A DNA stretch of 23,657 bases from a virus. The notes below the pieces were generated by a model that saw only the letters and a list, made by a program, of their open reading frames with translations, did no database searches and was not told where the DNA came from. Both the position numbers and the translations under genes were made by a program. The DNA is taken from the IMG/VR virus record IMGVR_UViG_3300037140_000053, positions 1 through 23,657 of that record. The stretch is one strand, 5' to 3'. This document shows, one piece after another, positions 15,089 through 20,537 of the stretch; the stretch's first letter is position 1, and the number at the start of each line of letters is the position of its first letter.

Positions 15089-15661
15089 TCACTTGGCGAA
15101 CTCGAACTCGGACCCACACTCAGGGCACGTCGCCGGATGCGACACGATCCCACGACCCGCGAACTGGCTGTCCAGCTCGCCCTGGCGCCGGTCGATCTGC
15201 TCCTGCGTCGGAGTTCCGCCAGCGGAACTCTGCTTGCCCATCCCGGTCAAGCCGCGCAGCAGCTCGAGCACGCTCTTCTGCTCCGGATGCTCCACCTGCA
15301 CAGTCGACGCGAGCGCCATCAGCGCCGCCGAGTCAGTGGCCGCCAACGCACCGATCGGATCGAGGTTCTCGAGGACCACCCGTTCCTCAGCCTCAGAGAG
15401 CTCGACGAACACAACCGGCACCGCAGCCTCGCCGCGAGCCACAGCCAAAGCGACTCTCAGGTGCCCATCAACCAGGTGACCCGTCGTCCGGTTCACGATC
15501 ACGCTCCGAACCCAGCCCACACGGTCAAGAAGCTCCGCCATCACCCGCTGCTGGCCCTGATCGTGCAGCCGCCAGTTGTCCGGATGCTCGAGCAGCCCTG
15601 CCGGATCCGCCTCACCGTAGCCGGCGATCCTGTTCGTCCATCCGTCCACCCGACTTGACAT
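15089..15661 (-). CDS. ParB/Srx-fold protein with C-terminal CxxCG, paralogue 2
   Basis: A 190-residue protein starting MSSRVDGWTNRIAGYG. It aligns along its whole length with the next gene: NWRLHDQGQQ, GWVRSVIVNRTTGHLVDGHL, RVALAVARGE, LDPIGALAATD and a final ATCPECGSEFEFAK (Cys179, Cys182). The pair clearly arose by duplication. The chosen start matches where homology begins; ATG or GTG codons further upstream would add 19 or fewer unrelated residues. The first gene after the 400-bp gap, it needs a promoter there, possibly TATACA at 15754-15759. Function beyond the ParB-type fold is unknown. Confidence 0.83.
   Translation of the reverse strand: MSSRVDGWTNRIAGYGEADPAGLLEHPDNWRLHDQGQQRVMAELLDRVGWVRSVIVNRTTGHLVDGHLRVALAVARGEAAVPVVFVELSEAEERVVLENLDPIGALAATDSAALMALASTVQVEHPEQKSVLELLRGLTGMGKQSSAGGTPTQEQIDRRQGELDSQFAGRGIVSHPATCPECGSEFEFAK
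15212..15229. repeat. Palindrome AGTTCCGC-CA-GCGGAACT
   Basis: Perfect 8-bp arms with a 2-bp centre, inside the coding region of ParB paralogue 2 (it encodes part of KQSSAGGTP, a linker). It shares 7-bp arms with the inverted repeat at 3464-3480. Lying in a linker, it is free of strong protein constraint and could be a binding site, for instance for a ParB-type protein, but two copies may be chance. Confidence 0.5.
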
Positions 15662-16064
15662 TGGGCTGATCGTAGCGGTCGAAACGGCGCAATTTTCCAT
15701 TTTGAGATTTTTTCTCACGGTGCAGCTTGTCGGGGCTGACGTAATCCACAGTGTGTATACGACCTCCCCCCTCTATCGCGAGGCGGTTCAGCGAGGGCGT
15801 GGCGACGAGCACTCTCGTTCGTTTGCTTGTTTTTATGGGCGACGTCGGTTTGGCTGTGGTGCTGTGCGGCGGGTGTTCAGCGCGAAGCGGTGTTAGATCC
15901 GCAGCGTTTCGCTTGGCTGTGTTTCTGGTCGTGCTTTGTGGTTGTGGTTGCGTTTCGTGGTTCGGTCGCTTGGCTGCTTGCCTGGCTGCTCGCTTGTCTG
16001 CTCGTGCGCGCGCACATATACAAACACAATCAAGTCAGTGTTTTATCGAGGATCAGTTGGGTCG
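15662..16064. other. Intergenic stretch without a convincing gene
   Basis: Nothing coding is convincing in these about 400 bp between the HNH-kinase gene and ParB paralogue 2. Plus-strand frames of 157 and 109 residues exist, but read as Cys/Trp/Val-rich low complexity and would be the only plus-strand genes. The stretch holds the A-free block described separately, a short TGAGA/TCTCA hairpin near 15705-15719, and a minus-strand TATACACACTG (from 15759) that could be a -10 element for the ParB genes, without a visible -35. It probably carries termination and initiation signals. Confidence 0.55.
15904..16013 (-). promoter_or_regulatory. 110-bp U-free transcript segment, possible Rho utilisation region
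   Basis: The plus strand has no A in 110 consecutive bases, so a minus-strand transcript would have no U. It lies 50-160 nt after the stop of the HNH-kinase gene. The half nearer 15904 is rich in C and A and poor in G (for example GCAACCACAACCACAAAGC), which resembles the unstructured C-rich sequence used by Rho. The other half repeats AGCAGCCA- and CAAGC-type words. Rho-dependent termination is the best guess; antitermination or an origin-like role cannot be excluded. Confidence 0.45.
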
Positions 16065-16940
16065 TCAGAACAACTGGCGATCAGCGATCGTCGTCACAAG
16101 CGGTTGTGATCGTGGTGTTCTCGTGTTCGTGCGGATCACAGGATCTTGGGATCTAGCGGTTCGTGCAGGCAGGCGATCACAGACAGCCTCGTATACGGCG
16201 GCCTCTGAGAGGCGGTCTGTGTGAAGGCGGATATCGACCTCTTGGTGTTCGACGAGATCGTTGATTCGCGTCCAGTCGCGATCCGCCATATCGCAGCCTC
16301 TGAGACGAGCTACAGGCAGCGATCCGTGCAGGCAAACCACCAGAGTCGACTTGGCGGCGTTTTCGAGCTGCTCAACGACGAAAGGCCACTTTGGGGACGT
16401 TCCTGTGGACTCGATCGTCAGATCGCCGGTTTGGAGAATCGCGGTTCCCTGAGAAGCCATCTGAGCCCAAACCAGCGGCGAGAACTTCGACACGGACCCT
16501 GTGATCGCGATCCTCAGCTTGTCGGCTTCGAGACGGTGAAAACCGAGATCCTGCTCGAGGCGTTTCGCCAGAGACGTCTTTCCGGCTCCTGGCGTTCCCT
16601 GAAGGACGACCAGATCGCCGGCGCGTTTGCGGCGGGTCGCATACGGGTCTGTGGCGACGTCGCAGTCCTCACAGAGCGTTCGGCCGTTCTCGGGGTCGTA
16701 GGCGGCGGGATCTCCTGCGGCGAAGTCTCTGAGCGGCTTTATGTGGGCGGCGACCAGATCGACCTGGCTGGCGCCGCATCTGACGCACTGGTAGCGGTCG
16801 CGTTTGAGGACGTCGAGGCGGAACTGCTTTTGGGCGCCACGGTCGCGGTTTGGCGATCTGTGGGCGTTCGGGTTCGGCTTGTGTTCGGCGCAGTAGCGCT
16901 CCGGGCCGATCACGCCGCAGGTGGCGCAGGTGTACCTCAC
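16065..16940 (-). CDS. HNH endonuclease fused to a P-loop kinase domain
   Basis: A 291-residue protein starting at GTG, overlapping the small membrane peptide stop (GTGA); the longer upstream frame is a shadow. Residues 1-20 hold CATC and CAEH, a possible zinc site. Residues 40-95 form an HNH fold: YQCVRCGAS, AAHIKP (His66), PENGRTLCEDC (Asn85, Cys90, Cys93). Where HNH nucleases usually have a final His after CxxC, this has Asp94. After a basic linker comes LQGTPGAGKTSLAKRL (Walker A 115-122) and LEADKLR, as in small AAA_33 or polynucleotide-kinase-like proteins. The C-terminal 50 residues are variable. Reading is continuous, so the fusion is real in this sequence; joint function is unknown. 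Confidence 0.82.
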   Translation of the reverse strand: MRYTCATCGVIGPERYCAEHKPNPNAHRSPNRDRGAQKQFRLDVLKRDRYQCVRCGASQVDLVAAHIKPLRDFAAGDPAAYDPENGRTLCEDCDVATDPYATRRKRAGDLVVLQGTPGAGKTSLAKRLEQDLGFHRLEADKLRIAITGSVSKFSPLVWAQMASQGTAILQTGDLTIESTGTSPKWPFVVEQLENAAKSTLVVCLHGSLPVARLRGCDMADRDWTRINDLVEHQEVDIRLHTDRLSEAAVYEAVCDRLPARTARSQDPVIRTNTRTPRSQPLVTTIADRQLF

Positions 16941-17029
16941 GACGGATTCCAGGCCATCAGGATCGCGCCGAGCCCGATGTAGAGCGCGAAGATCAGCCAG
17001 CCGACCAGGTTCTTGTCGAGCGGGCTCAT
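16937..17029 (-). CDS. 30-residue single-span membrane peptide
   Basis: A micro-ORF with an ATG overlapping the upstream stop (ATGA) and a TGA overlapping the next GTG (GTGA). It begins MSPLDKNLVGWLIFALYIGL and ends LMAWNPS; residues 8-27 make one hydrophobic helix. Like the peptides at 4266-4340 and 7251-7331, it is inserted in an operon with no spare bases. Its codon frame is supported by both couplings. Function unknown. Confidence 0.7.
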   Translation of the reverse strand: MSPLDKNLVGWLIFALYIGLGAILMAWNPS

Positions 17030-17358
17030 GGGCGGACTCCACTTGACGCGGGCGGGTTTGGCGGCTTGTTCGTCCGGTCGTGCGGGTTGATGCCGTACGG
17101 ACCTTCTGGCGGCTCGATATCGCCGGCGCCGCGCATCAGGACAACCGGCATTCCGTCAGGAGGGCTCTCGGCGAGGATCCGGTTATCGAGGGCTGCCTGG
17201 CGGAGCACCGCGGCCATCTGCGCGTCTTCGATGACATCAGCTTCCTGGTAGCAGCGGATATGGAACCACTCGCCTAGAGCGCTCGTGACCTGTCCAGCTT
17301 CGATCGTCGTGTGGCAGAGCGCGCACGTCTTGACGCCTTGGGACATGAAGCTGCTCAT
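17026..17358 (-). CDS. CxxC/HxxC zinc-binding small protein
   Basis: A 110-residue protein starting MSSFMSQGVKTCALCHTTIE. CALCHTTIEAGQ and GEWFHIRCYQEA form a C-x2-C...H-x2-C site within residues 12-36, closely parallel to the N-terminal module of 6252-6812 and to 3479-3679. A helical region (DAQMAAVLRQAALDNRIL) and a Pro/Asn-rich tail (PHDRTNKPPNPPAS) follow. The ATG overlaps the preceding stop (ATGA); Met5 is an alternative start. Such modules usually mediate protein contacts or nucleic-acid binding. Confidence 0.8.
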   Translation of the reverse strand: MSSFMSQGVKTCALCHTTIEAGQVTSALGEWFHIRCYQEADVIEDAQMAAVLRQAALDNRILAESPPDGMPVVLMRGAGDIEPPEGPYGINPHDRTNKPPNPPASSGVRP

Positions 17359-17603
17359 CCGAGGATCTTCGCGGCGCCGGAGGCGAGCTCGACGATATCG
17401 GCCTCTGGATCACCGATCACGCCCTGGCTGTGCGGCCGGAGCAGCTGACAGTCGATTTCGCGGTCGATCGACTGTGCGATCGCTTCGACGTCACCGGAGT
17501 CCAGCGGCTCGAACAGGTCGTTGGGGAAGTTGATCTCGAGGTCGCCGAGTGACGCTTTGACGATCTTCGCGGCTCGGGCGGAGAGGACCAGGATCACGGA
17601 CAT
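17355..17603 (-). CDS. 82-residue hypothetical protein with strong RBS
   Basis: Starts MSVILVLSARAAKIVKASLG. AAAGGAG lies 7 nt before the ATG, which decides this start over a longer upstream frame that would run into the lysozyme gene. The protein has mixed alpha/beta character (FEPLDSGDVEAIAQSIDREI) and an acidic middle. It follows the lysozyme-like gene by 37 bp and couples to the zinc protein by ATGA. Family not recognised. Confidence 0.75.
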   Translation of the reverse strand: MSVILVLSARAAKIVKASLGDLEINFPNDLFEPLDSGDVEAIAQSIDREIDCQLLRPHSQGVIGDPEADIVELASGAAKILG

Positions 17604-17640
17604 GCGGAGGCTCCTTTCGAGGGACGGAGAAAGCGTAGCT

Positions 17641-18102
17641 CTAGCAATGGTCGTAGCGCTGCCAGGGTTCGACGCCTCTGGCCGCGTACATCTGACTGAA
17701 CGCCTCCTTCTGCTGGGCGAGGGTGCCTTGTCCACCGGGGCCGATTATGCCGTAGATGTTCGACGAGAGCGCTCCGTCAGTTGACTCGCGCAGCGCGACA
17801 CACGCGGCGAATCCTTCTGGCACTCCGGGGACGTCGGCGAGGTTCGGGCTTTGGAAGCCGGACGGCGGCTGGGTCAGCGCGGCGATGTGTGCTTGGTGCT
17901 GACGCTGCCAGCGCCAGTCAGCTCGAAGCGCGATCCGACAATGCCAACGATCCTGGTGATCCGAGGCTTCGCACACGCGCCTGGCGATACGGATGATGCA
18001 GGTGCGTTTGGAGCCGCAGTCGTGGTGGACGTAGTGGGTTCCTGTTGAGCCGGTTGTGCCTGCGAATGCAAGCGTGGCAACGGCGAGGAAAAGGCGGATG
18101 AC
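17641..18102 (-). CDS. Secreted lysozyme/transglycosylase-like protein, start unresolved
   Basis: The C-terminal 65 residues resemble small phage transglycosylase-like domains: GFAACVALRESTDGALSSN (Glu as likely catalytic acid), IYGIIGPGG, QQKEAFSQMYAARG, EPWQRYDHC. Upstream in the same frame are a Cys/His-rich segment (HHDCGSKRTC) and a good signal peptide, IRLFLAVATLAFAGTTGS. Yet this frame has no ATG, GTG or TTG before the signal peptide: it opens after a TAG and reads AAT GTC ATC CGC. A GGAGG site followed 5 nt later by ATG (18104) exists, but in the other frame by -1. Either the start is unusual, a frameshift occurs, or translation begins at the GTG at 17976 and no signal is made. Probable role: cell-wall cleavage in lysis. 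Confidence 0.72.
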   Translation of the reverse strand, partial: VIRLFLAVATLAFAGTTGSTGTHYVHHDCGSKRTCIIRIARRVCEASDHQDRWHCRIALRADWRWQRQHQAHIAALTQPPSGFQSPNLADVPGVPEGFAACVALRESTDGALSSNIYGIIGPGGQGTLAQQKEAFSQMYAARGVEPWQRYDHC

Positions 18103-18194
18103 ATTCGACCTCCGTTTTGGTGTGGCTGCCCTCTAGCAGCCCGTAACACGCGCTTCGGTGTTCTCGCCCGTAGGCGGCAATGTGGTGGCGGAGC

Positions 18195-18407
18195 CTAGAC
18201 GACCTTCCGGTCGGGCAGGTCAGCGAGTGTGATCTTGAGGCCGCCGATCGCCGCGATCACGACGCCGTTGGTTGCGGGGGCGCAGGTGCGGCAGCGCATC
18301 GTCGTGCCGTGCGAGTCGACGGCGATATCGACGCTGTGGCCGGTGTGCTCGAGCAGCTTGAGGTCGGGGAAGTGGTAGTCGAGCAGCTCGAGCGTTCGCT
18401 GGTGCAT
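18195..18407 (-). CDS. 70-residue hypothetical protein
   Basis: ATG follows the upstream stop by one base (TGACATG), which favours MHQRTLELLDYHFPDL over an earlier in-frame ATG at 18434. The middle has SVDIAVDSHGTTMRCRTC, with a CxxC, and the end IAAIGGLKITLADLP is strand-like. Probably a small zinc-binding or structural protein. About 90 bp without a gene separate it from the lysozyme start region. Confidence 0.7.
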   Translation of the reverse strand: MHQRTLELLDYHFPDLKLLEHTGHSVDIAVDSHGTTMRCRTCAPATNGVVIAAIGGLKITLADLPDRKVV

Positions 18408-18408
18408 G

Positions 18409-18669
18409 TCAGGTGAGCTCGCGCTCGAGGTCATAGCTGTAGACGATCGTGTCGGCGTCAGCCATCGACTTCGCCATCGCGCGCTTGTAGACGCACTGAC
18501 CAGGCCACGGCGGAACGTCAGGTTCAGGCTCGAGCACGCGCATCCACTGGCGGCCGTGACGGGCGGGTTTGACCGGTGCGACGTGGATGCGGTAGTCCGG
18601 CTCGATCGTGGTGCCGTAGGACCAGTCTTTCGCCGGCCCGTCGTTGATCACGACCTCGAACCACGTCAC
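18409..18669 (-). CDS. 86-residue hypothetical protein
   Basis: The GTG start overlaps the methyltransferase stop (GTGA). It reads MTWFEVVINDGPAKDWSYGT and later QWMRVLEPEPDVPPWPGQCV, then a helix KRAMAKSMADADTIVYSYDL. The beginning and end look like strands of one small alpha/beta domain. Not recognised; coupling suggests co-expression with the methyltransferase. Confidence 0.72.
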   Translation of the reverse strand: MTWFEVVINDGPAKDWSYGTTIEPDYRIHVAPVKPARHGRQWMRVLEPEPDVPPWPGQCVYKRAMAKSMADADTIVYSYDLERELT

Positions 18670-19286
18670 GACGCGAACACTCCGTAGAACGCGCGTCCGT
18701 AGCAGCCGTTGATGCCGTCGAGGACGATCGTCCGTCCTTTGCCTTCACCTAGCCAGTCGATCAGCTGCTCGGATCTGAGGCTGTGCGGATGGCCTTCGTA
18801 GGCGGGCATGTCGATCCACTCGAAGATGCGAACCTGGCGTGCTTCGCGCCTGGCGGTTGCGATCACCTGCTCCGGGTCGACGACGTGCTGAAGGACGTTG
18901 TAGATCCACGCTTCGTCGAAAGCGGGTCCAGCGGATCCGACGACTCGGGACACGAAGCGCTCAGCGGGACAGCGGTCGTAGAGGATGCTGTTGAGCTGGT
19001 AGCGGTCGATCGCCCACTTCGGGATCTTCAGCGGGTCAGCGACTGTGGAGGGTCCGCGGTTGATGCACTTGAGCAGGATCGAGGCTGGTCCGCCGCCGAT
19101 GTCGAGGACGGACTTGTGGCCGAGGTCATAGACGGGGTAGTGGTCGGCGCGCATCGCGGCGAGGCCCATCAGCTCTGCGTAGGTCAGCTGCTTGGTTTCT
19201 TCGCCGTACGTGTTGAGGCAGTCGCCATGGAACCCAGCCTCGAAGCGCTGGGCGGCCTGCCACTCGTCGTTGCTGACTGCGGTCAT
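18666..19286 (-). CDS. Class I SAM-dependent methyltransferase
   Basis: A 206-residue protein with SAM motif I KSVLDIGGGPASILLKC (58-74), then ADPLKIPKWAIDRY as the acidic second strand region and FDEAWIYNVLQHVVDPEQVI as motif IV. The NVLQHVxDP pattern is typical of small-molecule or sugar methyltransferases (Methyltransf_11 or 23 type) rather than DNA methylases. The substrate is unknown. The ATG overlaps the HNH gene stop (ATGA). A longer N-terminal segment with HGDCLNTYGEE resembles phage-associated members whose neighbours are glycan genes, though none is adjacent here. Confidence 0.84.
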   Translation of the reverse strand: MTAVSNDEWQAAQRFEAGFHGDCLNTYGEETKQLTYAELMGLAAMRADHYPVYDLGHKSVLDIGGGPASILLKCINRGPSTVADPLKIPKWAIDRYQLNSILYDRCPAERFVSRVVGSAGPAFDEAWIYNVLQHVVDPEQVIATARREARQVRIFEWIDMPAYEGHPHSLRSEQLIDWLGEGKGRTIVLDGINGCYGRAFYGVFAS

Positions 19287-19729
19287 CGGTCCCTCCGGTT
19301 GCGCCGCTGTTCAACCGCTGTCGCCCAGCGGCAGTTGGTCGGTTCGTAGATGCCGTCGGGGTCCACGCGATCGAGCGACCTGCCTTCGGGCCGCAGGCCC
19401 ATATCGGCCAGGAAGTTCTCGAAACTGCGCCAACGGTCGCAGACGGTGATCCCTCGTCCACCGTAGAGGCGGAAGTAAACGTGGTTCGGGTTGGTGCAGC
19501 GATCCAACATCGACTGCCAGGAGCTGTAGGTCGGCGTGCGGTGTCCGTGGCCGTGCTTTGGCTTGGCTCCGGGATGCTCGTGCCGGAGACACCCGCACGA
19601 GCGCGTGTTGCCGGAAGTCAGGTTGCCCGAGTCAACGATGGTCCGCTGCCCGCAGTCGCAGATGCAGGTGCATCGGCGTTTGGTCTGCTCAACGAGGACA
19701 AGGCGGCCGAACCGCCTACCGGGCTGCAT
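19283..19729 (-). CDS. Free-standing HNH-type homing endonuclease
   Basis: A 148-residue protein of a common phage HNH group. The N-terminus FGRLVLVEQTKRRCTCICDC has the CDCG zinc part, with GNTRSCGCL after it. The nuclease half follows the pattern TYSSWQSMLDRCTNPN, YGGRGITVCDRWRSFENFLA, LDRVDPDGIYEPTNCRWAT and EQRRNRR. All blocks are present, so it is probably active. The ATG at 19729 follows promoter P4 and its leader. Its own promoter with operator-like sites between membrane-protein genes and a methyltransferase fits a mobile cassette. Confidence 0.86.
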   Translation of the reverse strand: MQPGRRFGRLVLVEQTKRRCTCICDCGQRTIVDSGNLTSGNTRSCGCLRHEHPGAKPKHGHGHRTPTYSSWQSMLDRCTNPNHVYFRLYGGRGITVCDRWRSFENFLADMGLRPEGRSLDRVDPDGIYEPTNCRWATAVEQRRNRRDR

Positions 19730-19788
19730 CGCGTCTCTGCTGTTGGGTGGTCATACGGTCAGTATAAGAGGCCGCTCAAGTTGCCCAA
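19730..19788 (-). promoter_or_regulatory. P4: promoter/leader of the HNH-methyltransferase-lysozyme segment
   Basis: On the minus strand TTGGGC (19783-19788) and TATACT (19761-19766) have a 16-bp spacer. The leader CCACCCAACAGCAGAGACGCG leads to the ATG at 19729, with the same TATACTG-to-AGCAGA distance as P3. The -35 lies in one arm of an inverted repeat, so a bound protein would block it. Confidence 0.68.
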
Positions 19789-19816
19789 GTGGTCATTAGC
19801 GCAACGTGGGCAACTT
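19776..19816. promoter_or_regulatory. Operator-like inverted repeat at P4
   Basis: Perfect 10-bp arms AAGTTGCCCA (19778-19787) and TGGGCAACTT (19807-19816) with a 19-bp spacer. The left arm overlaps the P4 -35 box. The 14-mer CAAGTTGCCCAAGT here (19777-19790) is identical to one upstream of P2. Common half-site: ACTTGGGCAACT. Repressor or activator unknown; no obvious repressor gene is in the window. Confidence 0.65.
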
Positions 19817-19838
19817 CAGACACCGCGCTACGGGCCAT
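19776..19838 (-). CDS. Possible 20-residue leader peptide over the operator
   Basis: AGGAGG stands 7 nt before an ATG at 19838 and opens MARSAVSEVAHVALMTTWAT with TGA at 19776. The frame covers the whole inverted repeat and ends 9 bp before the P4 -10 box. The ideal Shine-Dalgarno is the main argument; the sequence is too short to judge. It could be a real micro-gene, a leader peptide coupling translation to the operator region, or chance. Confidence 0.35.
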   Translation of the reverse strand: MARSAVSEVAHVALMTTWAT

Positions 19839-19875
19839 CCTAAGACCTCCTAAGCGCTGCGGCTGCGCGGGAGCC

Positions 19876-20106
19876 CTATCCCACACGTCTGGCGGCCTTC
19901 GGGTTCACAACGGCTTCTCGTGTGCTCACGATCAGCGCTCCGTGCTTCGGGCAGCGGTGGTTGCGGGAAGGGTGGCCCAGCCACCGACAGCCCGGCTCGA
20001 CGCAGTTGAAGTGCTTGTAGGCGAGCCCAAACACGCCGAGCAGCGGTATGACGCTGATGATCTGCGCGATGTTCGCTGCGGTGCCCAGCCCGATGAAGGC
20101 GAGCAT
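19876..20106 (-). CDS. Small membrane protein with zinc-like C-terminus
   Basis: A 76-residue protein starting MLAFIGLGTAANIAQIISVI; residues 2-29 are hydrophobic and would form one membrane helix. The soluble part has Cys35, Cys40, His45, His50, Cys52 and His55 (FNCVEPGC...HPSRNHRCPKH), a possible C2H2 or C3H zinc site. The ATG shares a base with the upstream stop (TGATG); a longer frame upstream is a shadow. It is the last of three consecutive membrane-protein genes. A lysis or membrane-remodelling role is only suggested by context. Confidence 0.76.
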   Translation of the reverse strand: MLAFIGLGTAANIAQIISVIPLLGVFGLAYKHFNCVEPGCRWLGHPSRNHRCPKHGALIVSTREAVVNPKAARRVG

Positions 20107-20537
20107 CAGCCGCCGAGCACGTTCGGCGACGGCCAGACGGTGTTGCAGTCGTAGGTCGCGAAGCGCCGCAGGTTTGCCGGCAGCTGCAACGCGAACCGTG
20201 GCTCGACGACCTCCGCGTCGTCGCGTGCCAGTGTTTCGTAGTCGGTGCCGATCAGCTTGGTGATCTTCGTCTGCGGCTTCGCTTGGAGCTCGGCGAAGCC
20301 GAGATACCAGTTCGAGTTGACGGTCGCGACTTTGACCTTCTGCCCTGTCTGGCAGGACGCGCGCTGGGAGTCGGTGATCGTCTTGCGGCCGTTGTAGCCG
20401 ATGATCGTCGTGAGGACAACGAACGCGACGAGCGCCAGCACTGACAGGGCGCACAGCAACGCCAGCAGCTCGACCGCCGGTCGCTTCCGATGCAACGGTG
20501 GATGCGGCGGTAGATGATGGTCAGGCGGCTGCGTCAT
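20106..20537 (-). CDS. Single-span membrane protein with extracytoplasmic domain
   Basis: A 143-residue protein. A His/Pro-rich N-terminus (PPDHHLPPHPPLHRK) precedes one membrane helix at about 22-47 (LLALLCALSVLALVAFVVLT). The remaining 95 residues form a soluble domain with two cysteines (ASCQTGQ, TYDCNTV) that could bond outside the membrane. The positive residues before the helix favour an N-in, C-out topology. Its 5' end overlaps the previous gene by 17 bp. No homology recognised. Confidence 0.76.
   Translation of the reverse strand: MTQPPDHHLPPHPPLHRKRPAVELLALLCALSVLALVAFVVLTTIIGYNGRKTITDSQRASCQTGQKVKVATVNSNWYLGFAELQAKPQTKITKLIGTDYETLARDDAEVVEPRFALQLPANLRRFATYDCNTVWPSPNVLGG

Noticed and set aside
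15751-16224. Plus-strand frames of 157 and 109 residues in the intergenic stretch
   Set aside because: They are products of the A-free, G/T-rich composition, read as low-complexity Cys/Val/Leu/Trp sequence, overlap the HNH-kinase gene and would be the only plus-strand genes.
17874-18104. Ser/Thr/Pro-rich frame starting at the ATG at 18104
   Set aside because: It has a good ribosome binding site but reads as a shadow of the secreted lysozyme frame; an embedded Rz1-like gene was considered, but no lipobox is present.
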